Part shown: piece by piece, positions 1 through 8,459 of the stretch
Layout: every line of letters begins with the position of its first letter
How positions within the stretch are numbered: position 1 is the first letter of the stretch
Assembly (NCBI RefSeq): GCF_000317575.1
Contig: NC_019765.1
Location: forward strand, 124,001 to 188,000
Direction of reading: 5' to 3'
Origin: Stanieria cyanosphaera PCC 7437
GTDB lineage: Bacteria; Cyanobacteriota; Cyanobacteriia; Cyanobacteriales; Xenococcaceae
DNA length: 64,000 bases
Notes under the pieces: model-generated
What the model was told of the DNA's origin: nothing
Seen by the model: only the letters and a program-made list of their open reading frames with translations
Databases searched by the model: none
Translations under genes and position numbers: made by a program

Positions 1-18
1 TTGTTCGATTTTTATTTT

Positions 19-279
19 TCATAAGAACCAATTGAAATTTATCTCAAAATATGGTGTTACTTCACTCTCTGTAATTACTTCGGCGTTAATAAGCCAAAAT
101 TCAAATATGTATCTTTTCAATAGCGATCGCTTTGACCTGAGTAAGTAATCAAAACAACCAAAAATTGACCCCAAAATACCTGATAACCACATTTTTTTCT
201 CGGCTAGATCTTGGAGTCGCAATAGTTCTTGACTATCTTGAAACTTTTGCCCAAATTCCTCTTGACTCTTTGTTTTCAT
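19..279 (-). CDS. Small hypothetical protein
   Basis: This 86-residue reading frame is not recognised. It starts at the ATG at 279; a longer frame to 318 exists but adds a basic stretch without support. A charged, Gln/Glu-rich N-terminus is followed by a hydrophobic patch around residues 32-46 (LSGILGSIFGCFDYLL) and a basic segment, so it may be membrane-associated. It sits alone at the window edge, and an HIP1 octamer lies inside it. Function unknown; it could be a chance frame. Confidence 0.35.
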   Translation of the reverse strand: MKTKSQEEFGQKFQDSQELLRLQDLAEKKMWLSGILGSIFGCFDYLLRSKRSLLKRYIFEFWLINAEVITESEVTPYFEINFNWFL

Positions 280-481
280 AACTTTTGTCCTACAGTAGAA
301 GCGAATCAATCTTCTCAATTAGTTATTCGGTTGAAAGTTTGATTTTGTTGCAGGACAAAAGTAAAAATTTTTCAAATCCCCAAATACCTATACTCATAGA
401 GTCGAGCGATAAATGCCCGATTTTAAAAAGCGATCTCCTTATAGTATTTGTGAAGATGATCTCGATTATCTTTTACTTTAT

Positions 482-1168
482 TCAGATAACACCATGATTG
501 ACTTCGTTTAGTAATCTTGCCACCGCACCATTTAAAGTAGCCGTACCAATGTACTCAGCATATTTATTCAACTTCTCCCAAGTCTCCTGGCTAACTCGTA
601 CATAAAACTCGCAACCCATTCCTTGCTTGTAATTTATTCCTTCGTTTAATTGTTTGTGGCTCTCATTTTTGGTGCCAGAACTAACTTGCTGTTGCTTTAA
701 GTTAGACTTTCCCTGAATTTTAGCTACGAGATCGGCAACAACTTTACCCGATGGAACTTTTCCTTTAGAACTTTCTACCGCTTCACGCCAGATTTCTCTC
801 TGTTGCTCTGGTTCGAGCTTTGTTAAAGGTCTACATTGTCTTTCTGAGGTAGGTAAAATGAGAACCAATGGTTCTCGTTTTGGTTTTGGTTCGCCAGACA
901 AGTTATCAACAACTTCTGCTGCACCGATTAAATAATCACTTCTGCGACGAGTAAAGCCAAATCTATCTTGGCAGTATTCCTTAAAAGTCTTGTGAGTAGA
1001 GCGATACAATCTTCTATCCCGAAGTTCTTTTAAAGCACATCCTGCCCGATAAAATGCCCTTTCTACCTCGCGCTCTAACTTTAATTTATCTCGTTCATCT
1101 TCTAAACTTAATTCGTCTTCATCGACTATTTCAACTGGAGTATTCTTGAGTTCTCTTGAGTCTACCAT
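482..1168 (-). CDS. Cyanobacterial plasmid protein, paralogue of the 27874-28746 gene
   Basis: This 228-residue protein shares a conserved core with the gene at 27874-28746: an acidic start, then KLEREVERAFYRAG, LRDRRLYRSTHKTF, YCQDRFGFTRRR and GKVPSGKVV blocks. I know this layout only from uncharacterised proteins of cyanobacterial plasmids. The basic helical core around residues 45-95 suggests nucleic-acid binding, which is inference. The last 50 residues (from about 180) look like a small separate domain with a VARLLNEV helix, absent in the paralogue. It starts at the ATG at 1168 after a short AT-rich leader. Role in copy control or partition is possible but unproven. Confidence 0.6.
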   Translation of the reverse strand: MVDSRELKNTPVEIVDEDELSLEDERDKLKLEREVERAFYRAGCALKELRDRRLYRSTHKTFKEYCQDRFGFTRRRSDYLIGAAEVVDNLSGEPKPKREPLVLILPTSERQCRPLTKLEPEQQREIWREAVESSKGKVPSGKVVADLVAKIQGKSNLKQQQVSSGTKNESHKQLNEGINYKQGMGCEFYVRVSQETWEKLNKYAEYIGTATLNGAVARLLNEVNHGVI

Positions 1169-1190
1169 AATCTTTTTTATATTTGATTAA

Positions 1191-1222
1191 TGCGTAGCGA
1201 AGCCATGCCGTAGGCTTATCGC
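1191..1222. repeat. Short palindromic dispersed repeat
   Basis: A 32-bp imperfect hairpin (AAGCC pairs with GGCTT, flanked by GCG and CGC) lies in the spacer upstream of the 482-1168 gene. Thirteen bases of it, TAGCGAAGCCATG, recur in inverted form at 51170-51182 inside a phosphoribosyltransferase gene. It resembles the short dispersed repeats known from cyanobacterial genomes. Confidence 0.5.
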
Positions 1223-1367
1223 CAAAAAGCTACCATGATCGAACTGCCGAAAAGTAAATAAGACGCTCGCTCTAGTTTGCCAGAACGTTTCCAGCTATAT
1301 ATGGGATTGAACGTCTGAATATTTGCAGGTTAAATGTAAATCAACTTACAGTAGCTAATAACAGAAG

Positions 1368-1640
1368 CTAGGCAGATGGTTTCGATCCTGTACAATCGGA
1401 CTCAAAAGTTTCTATTTCTGGTATTTCTAAACCACGCAGTTTGCACCAATATTCCCGTTGACCTAACTGGTATCCCTGCCAGTATATATCAGGCGATCGA
1501 GGTTCTAACCCGCTAAGTCCATCGAGCCGACCCCCTGAATATAAATCTATGTAATTCTTTCCTTGCTGTTTAATTACTTCAAGTCCTTGTTTTTCTAGTT
1601 TTTCTTGCTTTACACTGATGTATGAATCAATCATGTTCAA
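1368..1640 (-). CDS. Conserved hypothetical plasmid protein
   Basis: This 90-residue protein has no recognised domain. It begins with a short charged helix (SVKQEKLEKQGLEVIKQQ) followed by a Tyr/Trp/Gly-rich middle (DIYWQGYQLGQREYWCKLRG) and an acidic tail with two cysteines. Codon use and composition look like the neighbouring genes, so I take it as real. It is transcribed in the same direction as the 482-1168 gene but separated by 200 bp containing a palindromic repeat. Function unknown. Confidence 0.45.
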   Translation of the reverse strand: MNMIDSYISVKQEKLEKQGLEVIKQQGKNYIDLYSGGRLDGLSGLEPRSPDIYWQGYQLGQREYWCKLRGLEIPEIETFESDCTGSKPSA

Positions 1641-1748
1641 TTTTTGCGTGAGTGGTTTCGATTTAAAGGCGGTTAAAGTTTCTCAGGCTCAAAACCGTCT
1701 TTAATATTATTCTAACGTGTATACGTGCAAAAATCAATGATTAATACC

Positions 1749-1777
1749 AATTTATTTGTATGGCTACCTGCTATAAT
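1749..1777 (+). promoter_or_regulatory. Possible sigma70-type promoter for the 1808-2758 operon
   Basis: A perfect TATAAT lies at 1772-1777, 30 bp before the ATG at 1808. An AT-rich stretch stands at the -35 distance but without a good TTGACA. A partial dyad around ACGTGTATACGTG lies near 1710-1725 and could be an operator for autoregulation of the toxin-antitoxin genes downstream. Confidence 0.4.
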
Positions 1778-1807
1778 GAACCTGTGCCTACAAACTAAAA
1801 TTTCACT

Positions 1808-2020
1808 ATGCCAGGAACAAAAGCCAGTGGTCGTCCAGGGGGAAATCCAGATTTAAAAAAATATTGTTTTACAACAGATCGAAATGAACCCTTAAGAGAA
1901 AGATTGCAAATCAGAGTCTCCGCTTCCATGAAGAAAGAGTTGGAAGCTAGAGATAATTGGCAGGAATTTGTCAGAATCGCGATCGCCCAAAAGCTACAAT
2001 CTTCATCAGATAAAAATTAA
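1808..2020 (+). CDS. Small basic protein leading a toxin-antitoxin operon
   Basis: A 70-residue basic protein. It opens with a Gly-rich segment (PGTKASGRPGGNPDLKKY), then has a strand-like LQIRVSASMKKEL and two helices (RDNWQEFVRIAIAQKL). That order fits a ribbon-helix-helix-like DNA-binding protein, but I cannot confirm the fold. It ends 4 bp before the HicB-like antitoxin gene and shares its promoter, so it may be an extra regulator of that module. Similar small proteins occur on cyanobacterial plasmids; none is characterised to my knowledge. Confidence 0.5.
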   Translation: MPGTKASGRPGGNPDLKKYCFTTDRNEPLRERLQIRVSASMKKELEARDNWQEFVRIAIAQKLQSSSDKN

Positions 2021-2024
2021 GATA

Positions 2025-2333
2025 ATGAAAACTAAGTTAAATATTTTAATTGAGAAAGATGAGTCTGGTTATGCTGCTTCTTGTTCGGAAATTGCTGGTT
2101 ATAAAGTAACAGCTAAGTCTTTAGATGTGGTAGTTAAAAATCTTCAAGCAACTATCGAAGATTATCTAACTCAAGTTTCTAGTACCAAAAAAGCTGAAAA
2201 ATCCAGCCAACCAATTTGGGCAATAGCAGAAGATTTAATTGCAGATCTAACAGAGTCAGAAAAAGAACAATTACCAACAGATGGGGCAGTCCAACACGAT
2301 CATTATATTTACGGAACGCCAAAAGTTGATTGA
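2025..2333 (+). CDS. HicB-like antitoxin
   Basis: This is a 102-residue protein. Its first 45 residues (LNILIEKDESGYAASCSE, then AKSLDVVVKNLQATIEDYL) match the partial RNase-H-like fold of HicB antitoxins. The acidic C-terminal half should bind the partner toxin. I start at the ATG at 2025 because it follows the upstream stop by 4 bp; a longer frame from 1968 would overlap that gene. Its stop TGA shares one base with the ATG of the PIN toxin gene, so the two are translationally coupled. HicB usually pairs with HicA, a small dsRBD-like RNase; here the partner is a PIN nuclease. Confidence 0.75.
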   Translation: MKTKLNILIEKDESGYAASCSEIAGYKVTAKSLDVVVKNLQATIEDYLTQVSSTKKAEKSSQPIWAIAEDLIADLTESEKEQLPTDGAVQHDHYIYGTPKVD

Positions 2334-2758
2334 TGGATACTATTTTTGTAGATACTTTTTATTGGGTTGCATTAATTAATCCTCAAGATGATTGGCATAA
2401 AAAAGTTCTGAAGTTTAGTCAATCGTTAGGAGATGTTCATTTGGTAACTACAGAAGAAGTATTAGGAGAAGTTTTGGCTTTTTACTCCAAATCTGGTCTA
2501 AAAATGAAACAACGAGCGATCAAATTAATTGAAAGTATTTTAAATAACGAGCGCGTCACAGTTGTCGAACAAAGTCATCAATCTTTTTTATTGGGTTTTG
2601 CTCTTTATCAACAGCGTTTGGATAAGGGATATAGTTTAACAGACTGTATTTCTATGAATACGATGAAAAATTTAGGAATAAATTCTGTTTTAAGTCACGA
2701 CAAACATTTTACTCAAGAAGGATTAGTGATTTTATTTGACGACACTACAACTAAATAG
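2333..2758 (+). CDS. PIN-domain ribonuclease toxin (VapC-like)
   Basis: This is a 141-residue single PIN domain. The acidic active-site positions are visible: D7 in FVDTFYW, a glutamate in the TTEEVLGEVL helix, D in SLTDCIS and D in SHDKHF near the end. PIN toxins cut structured RNAs such as tRNA or rRNA and are neutralised by a co-transcribed antitoxin. The ATG at 2333 overlaps the antitoxin stop by one base, a typical toxin-antitoxin coupling. All four acidic positions are present, so the enzyme is probably active. A TTG three bases earlier could also start it. Confidence 0.8.
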   Translation: MDTIFVDTFYWVALINPQDDWHKKVLKFSQSLGDVHLVTTEEVLGEVLAFYSKSGLKMKQRAIKLIESILNNERVTVVEQSHQSFLLGFALYQQRLDKGYSLTDCISMNTMKNLGINSVLSHDKHFTQEGLVILFDDTTTK

Positions 2759-3048
2759 ATGATTACCAAAATAGAAGCATATAAATAACGATTTTGGGGT
2801 TTATACTGGACGGGGCGTATAAACTGCGCGGCGGGGTTCATAAACGCCTGGGGCAACCCCAGGCGACGACCCCTTGGAAACCTACGCAGACAGCCCCTCC
2901 AGAACACCAGTTATTAAAAGACTCATCGCGATACAGTGGTGGTGTTAGATAATGCTTGGAATGGTTTACCAAGGGTAAAAAAGATTGAAGCGAGCATTAC
3001 TAATAATCTAATTAAGACGGACTAGACAATATTATTATCTTGAAATTT
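2759..3048. other. Gene-free spacer with GC-rich palindromes
   Basis: No gene is seen in these 290 bp. The middle is much more GC-rich than its surroundings and contains a perfect 8-bp inverted repeat (2846-2853 with 2857-2864). The 13-mer GGACGGGGCGTAT at 2808-2820 occurs again at 12393-12405. It looks like dispersed repeat DNA. Confidence 0.5.
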
Positions 3049-4656
3049 TTAAACTTCAAGATGATGCCCTTGATATTCAAACAATTCCTGCCTCACTACT
3101 GCATACTCGCTCTTATCTTCCGAACTAGCAGGACGAGCATAATAGGCTTTATTGCGAATTGCCTGTAAATCTTCGGCATCCCGAATTGAAGCTTTCTTAA
3201 ACTGGGAAAGTTGAGCCAGCAAACTCTCGATAGTTACCCTAGGACTAATAGCAGCTTCTCGCCTCTCTTCATCGCTCAAGCTGCAATAAAACTCTTGAGC
3301 GCAGCGAACTACAGCATTAGCTATCTCCACAGGTGTCGAACCCTGATATCCCTTCAGCAGACGATACCAATCTCGCTCCGACCAAGGGTCTAATCCATCC
3401 GCAAACTGAGAGGGAAAATATTTAGCCAGATGAATCAGGAAAATATCCCTAATCGCTCCCCTGTGGGGCAAATCGACAAACCAAATTCCCCCATCATCAA
3501 ACCTGCGCTTAATCTCGGATGGCAGTAATTGGATGCGGTTGACTGTAGCAATCATTAAAGCATTACTCGTATGTTCCTGCATCCAGGTCAACAATCGTTG
3601 AGATAACCTACGACTCGTCCCTCCTTCCGTCCAACCAGTAAAACCTTTATCAAAATCATCGGCTAAAATAACGCAGTTATCCAAACAGTCGGCTACTTCT
3701 AAAATCCGTGCCAATGCCCGATCTGGGTTATTCGCACCCAACACATTACCCCAAGATAATCCCAACAGAGGATAACCCAATGCTTTAGCAGCAAGTTTGG
3801 CTATTAGACTTTTTCCCGTCCCAGGAGGACCCATTAACAACATTCCTTTAGGCGGTCTGAGGTTATATTGTTTTGCTCCAGATTCATTCAACTTGACTAC
3901 TACCTCATAAAGGTATTTTTGTAATAGATCGTTACCCCCCGCACTTTGAACATCGGGTGAAGCAAAAAACTCCAATCCCAATCCCCGCCAGCGATTTATC
4001 TTACGAGCTAAAATCTTTTCTACTAAACTATCTGCATCATCTTGAGAGTAAGTTTGCAATAAAAGCTCAATTTCACCATGAGGTAAACCCTGTAAAGCCG
4101 TTATCAACTTATGCCGATCTAACGTTTTTTCACCTAAATAAGTTTTTGCGAGAATTTCTACTTCAGCGCGGTCTGGTAAGGGCATTTTAAATGTTGGTAT
4201 ACAGGGAGTGAGTCTACTGCCAAATTGAAGATATTCGCCCAACAAGACAATATAAATAAAGCGATCGCTAGTTGCATATTTACGATTAATATTAGTAATT
4301 AAGGCTTCTCTTTCCCTGATTATCTCTGGCTCCAATTCTCCAAAATTACATAGATCGTCCAGCAAATATATTCCAGAAGGTATACTGTCAGATTGTAAGA
4401 GAAATTTAAGAATAAAATTTGACTTTGACGTTCTATTTATTTCTAAATCGGGAGTTAAGTTAGCTATTTTTTGCTCTATCAATTCTACTTTTTGTAACTT
4501 TTTATATCCCAAATTACAATAATAAAGGGAAATATTTAACTCTTTAGCAAATTTATCAAAATATTGAAATAAAATATCGAGATCGATTGAATTGATTTCT
4601 ATAGCTGTAGTTACTTTATTTAAGTTGGCTTGCTTCAGCCAATATTTTAAATGCAT
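3049..4656 (-). CDS. AAA+ ATPase, Ycf46-like
   Basis: A 535-residue protein. The N-terminal half (to about 240) resembles the non-catalytic region of Ycf46-type ATPases (lid-less fold, YLLDD, FIYIVLLGEYL). A single AAA+ module follows: Walker A GPPGTGKS at about residues 276-283, Walker B VILADDFDKG with Asp-Asp where Asp-Glu is usual, then an arginine-finger region (SEIKRRFDDGG). Ycf46 relatives act in carbon and light responses in cyanobacteria; this plasmid version is uncharacterised. It is divergent from the 4823 gene across a 166-bp spacer, and a SprT-like protease gene follows that. The Walker B change may slow hydrolysis. Confidence 0.75.
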   Translation of the reverse strand: MHLKYWLKQANLNKVTTAIEINSIDLDILFQYFDKFAKELNISLYYCNLGYKKLQKVELIEQKIANLTPDLEINRTSKSNFILKFLLQSDSIPSGIYLLDDLCNFGELEPEIIREREALITNINRKYATSDRFIYIVLLGEYLQFGSRLTPCIPTFKMPLPDRAEVEILAKTYLGEKTLDRHKLITALQGLPHGEIELLLQTYSQDDADSLVEKILARKINRWRGLGLEFFASPDVQSAGGNDLLQKYLYEVVVKLNESGAKQYNLRPPKGMLLMGPPGTGKSLIAKLAAKALGYPLLGLSWGNVLGANNPDRALARILEVADCLDNCVILADDFDKGFTGWTEGGTSRRLSQRLLTWMQEHTSNALMIATVNRIQLLPSEIKRRFDDGGIWFVDLPHRGAIRDIFLIHLAKYFPSQFADGLDPWSERDWYRLLKGYQGSTPVEIANAVVRCAQEFYCSLSDEERREAAISPRVTIESLLAQLSQFKKASIRDAEDLQAIRNKAYYARPASSEDKSEYAVVRQELFEYQGHHLEV

Positions 4657-4822
4657 CTTATCGAAAGTTTATAACGATTTAAATCTTAATTAATAGATAA
4701 ATTAACAGAATTAATCGAGCCTAACTATTCCCCAAAAAGACTAATTAATTTATCACTTTTGATTTATTGATGCGCTTATCAGCGCGTAATTAGAAAAATT
4801 ATTTGAATTAAGGAGTTTAATT

Positions 4823-5434
4823 ATGGCTACAGCTAGTCGTAGAACTACAAGAGCTGCCAATAAAAATGGTGCGAGTAGCAATGGCAAAAGTAACGCTAAA
4901 ACTACTAAAACATCGGCTAAAGTTACTCCAGAAAAGTTAGCCAGTACCTTAATTGCTGCGGCACAGAAAAAGTTTGGCGTCAAGCTCGACACCAGAGAGC
5001 AGAGGATCGCCAAAAAGGTTGGTTATGCTACCAGAGAACGCTTGGGAAAAAATCTCCTCGGCTTGGCTCAAGATGACTTTAGTTGGGAGACTTGGAATAA
5101 AATCTTTGCCAAAATCTTCGGCGAACCTACTGACCTCAAATATCCACCCGAAATCGTAGCTGGGGCAATGGCAATTATCTATCACGATGTCCCCACCGAA
5201 CCCGAAGCAGCAGTTCAAGCTCTGATCGATTATAACGACCGTTCTTTAGAAGAGCGCAATCGACGGGAACGAGAAGAACGGGAAAATGACGATCTAAATG
5301 ATATTGAGGAATTACTCGATGAAGACGATGAATTAGATGATGAAGAGGAGGATTTGGATTTTGTCGATGAAGACGAAGATGAAGATTTAGAAGACTTTGA
5401 TGATGATGAACTTGATGATTTTGATGAAGACTAA
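4823..5434 (+). CDS. Bipolar protein with basic head and poly-acidic tail
   Basis: This 203-residue protein is not recognised. Residues 1-35 are Thr/Lys/Asn-rich and disordered, 35-140 form a predicted helical domain (two aromatic-rich helices, SWETWNKIFAKIF), and 150-203 are almost pure Asp/Glu. Such tails mimic nucleic acid or recruit basic proteins. A good ribosome site (AAGGAG) lies 10 bp before the ATG, and a small hairpin (4772-4785) precedes it. A strong terminator follows at 5459. The 15800-16147 gene has a similar position, size class and acidic end but no clear sequence match. Confidence 0.6.
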   Translation: MATASRRTTRAANKNGASSNGKSNAKTTKTSAKVTPEKLASTLIAAAQKKFGVKLDTREQRIAKKVGYATRERLGKNLLGLAQDDFSWETWNKIFAKIFGEPTDLKYPPEIVAGAMAIIYHDVPTEPEAAVQALIDYNDRSLEERNRREREERENDDLNDIEELLDEDDELDDEEEDLDFVDEDEDEDLEDFDDDELDDFDED

Positions 5435-5458
5435 TCTAGTTAAATAAATTCGATTAAA

Positions 5459-5484
5459 CTCGATCACGCGGTCGGGTTTTTTTT
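5459..5484 (+). terminator. Rho-independent terminator
   Basis: A 7-bp stem (5459-5465 with 5470-5476, including G-U pairs) with a 4-base loop is followed at once by eight T residues. It stands 25 bp after the stop of the acidic-tail gene. Confidence 0.8.
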
Positions 5485-5526
5485 CTGACTCAAATTCTAC
5501 AATAAAAATCCTTTTCTTTAAGCCCT

Positions 5527-6462
5527 ATGTCAACTTCTACAATAAAACTTAGAAACGTACTCAAACAACAACAAGCTATCGGTCAAAAAATCAGTCAAAT
5601 CACTACTATTTCTGATTCAGATAAAGTCCAAACTCTCCATCAGAGAATTATTCAATGTACGGTAGAAATTGAAGCAATTTGTGCCAAAAATCAATTAACC
5701 CCTGCTGCTTTAAGCAAGCCTTCTCGCAAAGCTTACGCCTGGATGAAATTTTTGAGTCACGAGGACAATCTTACCCTACATCTAAATGCTATTTGTCGCA
5801 CACGAGCCATAGCTCGGGAAATTATTAAAACCAAAAAAACAGAAATTGAAACCGTTATCGTCGAATTAACTAACTTTTCGGGATTGTATAAATACAAAAT
5901 TACTGACAAACTAGCTACCATTCAACTCAGCGAGGGTTTTATTAGGGCTGGTGACGATGTTTTTCAGGCAGTAATGACTATTGTTCTACTAGGTAAAGAG
6001 AGTTCGCAACAACAAATCATTAGAAATTTTGGCTCAACAGAAGAATACAGCGACCTTATTTTCGAGCTAGACTCTATTGCTGAGGTGGCAGCAGAGATAC
6101 CTCAAGGTAGCCACTATAACCTAGAAGAACTGTTTGAAAACATAAATCGAGAGTATTTTGCAGGTAAAATGAGCAAACCCCGTTTAACCTGGAATCAAAC
6201 TTTAACCAGGCGAAAATTCGGTCATTACGAGCGAACCAGAAACAGAGTGGTAATTAGCAAAACTTTAGATAGCAATCGCATCCCCCAATTTGTCGTGGAA
6301 TTTGTTTTGTACCATGAATTATTGCACAAAGAAATTGGAGTTAAATACGTCAACGGGAGATGTCTGGCTCACACAGCCGAATTTCGTCGCCAGGAACGGC
6401 AGTTTAAGTTTTATCTAGAAGCTTCTCAGTATTTGGGAAAGATAGCCCGTCAGAAGAGTTAA
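5527..6462 (+). CDS. SprT-like zinc metallopeptidase
   Basis: This is a 311-residue protein. Residues 1-190 are helical with no recognised domain. Residues 195-300 form a SprT/M48-like zinc peptidase: FENINREYFAGKM, then HELLH (H263, E264, H267) as the metal site, and a downstream HTAEFRRQER helix that may give the third ligand. SprT relatives cleave DNA-bound proteins; here the substrate is unknown. It lies 90 bp after the acidic-tail gene and divergent from the AAA+ ATPase. An ATPase, an acidic adaptor and a protease side by side suggest one protein-remodelling unit, which is inference. Confidence 0.75.
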   Translation: MSTSTIKLRNVLKQQQAIGQKISQITTISDSDKVQTLHQRIIQCTVEIEAICAKNQLTPAALSKPSRKAYAWMKFLSHEDNLTLHLNAICRTRAIAREIIKTKKTEIETVIVELTNFSGLYKYKITDKLATIQLSEGFIRAGDDVFQAVMTIVLLGKESSQQQIIRNFGSTEEYSDLIFELDSIAEVAAEIPQGSHYNLEELFENINREYFAGKMSKPRLTWNQTLTRRKFGHYERTRNRVVISKTLDSNRIPQFVVEFVLYHELLHKEIGVKYVNGRCLAHTAEFRRQERQFKFYLEASQYLGKIARQKS

Positions 6463-6530
6463 ATTATTCTGCCGATAGTTGATTACTCCTCTTCTAGCTT
6501 GATGGATACCTATTATAGTTTTTTACTAGT

Positions 6531-6580
6531 TTAATTGGCTCTAATTAGCTTTAATTGGTTTTAATTGGTTTAATTATTGG
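6531..6580. repeat. Five 10-bp tandem repeats (TTAATTGGYT)
   Basis: The decamer TTAATTGGYT is repeated in register with a 10-bp period: 6531, 6541 (degenerate), 6551, 6561 and partly 6571. One helical turn per unit suggests a protein-binding array or a bend. It lies just outside the IS607 element. Confidence 0.55.
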
Positions 6581-6706
6581 TTAAAATAGAAGTCATGGAT
6601 TTAAATACTCTTCAGATAACACCGCTCTTAAGAACTTAGACAAGATAGGATAAAGTTAGACAAACTTAGACACTATCTTGATGTCTTATTTCTGCTTCAA
6701 TCAGAG

Positions 6707-7822
6707 TCACTGAAACCTAAGTTTCTGTAACCTACTCTGTCCACAGACTGTAACGGTAGAGCTTACCGCCAAGTTCGCTAGGTTATAACTAGCGTTTAAA
6801 TCTCTGTCACAACTAAATCCACAAGGACAGTTAAAGACTCTCTCAGATAACTTGAGAGTCTTTTTAATAGCTCCGCAACTAGAGCAAGTTTTACTACTGG
6901 GATAAAAAGTTCCAATAGTAGTATGAACTGTGCGATACCAATTCGATTTGTAAGCGACCTGTCGCTTGAATTCATAGAATCCACCGTTAGCTATTGCTCT
7001 AGCTAGGTTGTGGTTCTTCAGCATATTAGACACTTTTAGGTCTTCTGTAACTACTTCACCGTGGTTCTTAGTTAAGTAGCTAGTTAACTTATGTAAGATG
7101 TCTTGACGAATGCTAGCAACACGATAATGTTGTTTAGCTATTCTGAGTTTAGTTTTCTCACGATTCTTACTTCCTTTGACTTGTCTTGAAAGCTTTCTCT
7201 GTAAGCGTTTAAGTTTCTTATCTGCCTGTTTATAATGTTTTGGGGAGTCTACTTGAAATCCTGTTGATAAAGTTGCCAGTGCTTTAATACCGAGGTCTAC
7301 ACCTACTACTTGCTGCGGTTTGTTAGAGATAGGTAATTTTTCAGCCTCTATCTTAAAAGCAATAAACCAACGACCTGCTCTACAACTAATTACACAGTTC
7401 TTAGCTCGCATAACAGGCATCTTTTCATAGGTTTTGACCCAACCAAAGATAGGTAATTTAATCCGATTCTTACTAATCTGGATATTACCTTCTAAGTAAA
7501 AAGAGTCTTTAATTCCTTTCTTTTTAAAGCGTGGGAATTTAGCTATCTTTTTCTTCCATCTATCTCTAGCGACAACTAAATCTCTTAAAGCTTGTTGAGG
7601 AGAGCATTTAGAGACCTCATAGTACCAATCATTAACACTTTTAACTTCGGCTACTAATTTCTTATGTAGGTCAATAGCTGAAGACCATTTAGACTTATTT
7701 TCAATCTCGTCTTTTATAATAGAAAGTCCCCAATTCCAGCTATGACGGCGCACACCAGCGTGTTTCTTGGCTAAAGTCTTCTGCTTATTATTAAAGTCTA
7801 ATTCTGTCTTCCAAGTAATCAC
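6707..7822 (-). CDS. tnpB: TnpB RNA-guided endonuclease of IS607
   Basis: This is a 371-residue TnpB. The RuvC residues are present: Asp in GVDLGIKA (about 195), Glu in VVTEDLKVSNM and Asp in CDRDLNAS near the end. A four-cysteine zinc finger (CSSCG ... CPCG) lies between the last two. TnpB uses an RNA from the transposon end to cut empty donor sites and so retain the element. The ATG overlaps the tnpA stop (ATGA). All catalytic residues are kept, so it is likely active. Confidence 0.9.
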   Translation of the reverse strand: MITWKTELDFNNKQKTLAKKHAGVRRHSWNWGLSIIKDEIENKSKWSSAIDLHKKLVAEVKSVNDWYYEVSKCSPQQALRDLVVARDRWKKKIAKFPRFKKKGIKDSFYLEGNIQISKNRIKLPIFGWVKTYEKMPVMRAKNCVISCRAGRWFIAFKIEAEKLPISNKPQQVVGVDLGIKALATLSTGFQVDSPKHYKQADKKLKRLQRKLSRQVKGSKNREKTKLRIAKQHYRVASIRQDILHKLTSYLTKNHGEVVTEDLKVSNMLKNHNLARAIANGGFYEFKRQVAYKSNWYRTVHTTIGTFYPSSKTCSSCGAIKKTLKLSERVFNCPCGFSCDRDLNASYNLANLAVSSTVTVCGQSRLQKLRFQ

Positions 7823-8427
7823 TTTAACTCGTCCGCTACTTGCTTTAATTGATTAACTATCTGTTTATTCTTATGGCTTCTCGACCCGTAAAGCCTTGCT
7901 GAGAACACAGTTATTATTTCAATTACATCTGCTGCTAAATCTTCTTCATAGGTAGAGTCCTCGGAGCGATTGATAATTATCACTTCTGTTCCGAATATCT
8001 CGCATAGAGTAAAAATAAGCTCACTGCCAAATCGTAATAATCGGTCTTTATGTGTAATAACTAATCGTTCTATTTGGTACGAGCAAAGAAGTTTAATTAA
8101 TTTTATTAGTCCTTTCTTTCTGTAGTTTAGACCTGAACCTAAGTCTTGGATGACTTCATAAGACCAACCATGCTTTGCGCAATAAGCTTCTAGTACTAAC
8201 ACTTGTCGTTTTAAGTCTTCCTTTTGGTCTGAGCTAGAGACTCTAGCGTAAGCGACTGTTAAAGAAGCATCATGTTTATTACCGAGCAATGAAGATACTT
8301 CAAAGCGTCTATGACCACCTTCGGTTCTAATTGCTTTGATTTTTCCTTCATTTTCCCAACGTCTTATTGTCTTGGTAGAGACACCAAGTAATTGAGCAGC
8401 TTCAGTAACAGTTAATAAGTTGGACAT
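7819..8427 (-). CDS. tnpA: IS607 serine-recombinase transposase TnpA
   Basis: A 202-residue protein. An N-terminal MerR-type helix-turn-helix (VTEAAQLLGVSTKTIRRWENEGKI) is joined to a resolvase catalytic domain; the serine nucleophile is in AYARVSSSDQ and the arginines in THKDRLLRFG. This N-terminal DNA-binding plus small serine recombinase order defines IS607. It moves the element by strand exchange at short dinucleotide targets. A 14-bp palindrome (ACATAAATTTATGT, 8440-8453) just upstream may be its operator. Confidence 0.9.
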   Translation of the reverse strand: MSNLLTVTEAAQLLGVSTKTIRRWENEGKIKAIRTEGGHRRFEVSSLLGNKHDASLTVAYARVSSSDQKEDLKRQVLVLEAYCAKHGWSYEVIQDLGSGLNYRKKGLIKLIKLLCSYQIERLVITHKDRLLRFGSELIFTLCEIFGTEVIIINRSEDSTYEEDLAADVIEIITVFSARLYGSRSHKNKQIVNQLKQVADELK

Positions 8428-8459
8428 AGACCAAGTATAACATAAATTTATGTCTATGA

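Noticed and set aside
2713-2907. Minus frame over the GC-rich palindromes
   Set aside because: It covers repeat DNA and the end of the PIN gene, with no ribosome site or family.
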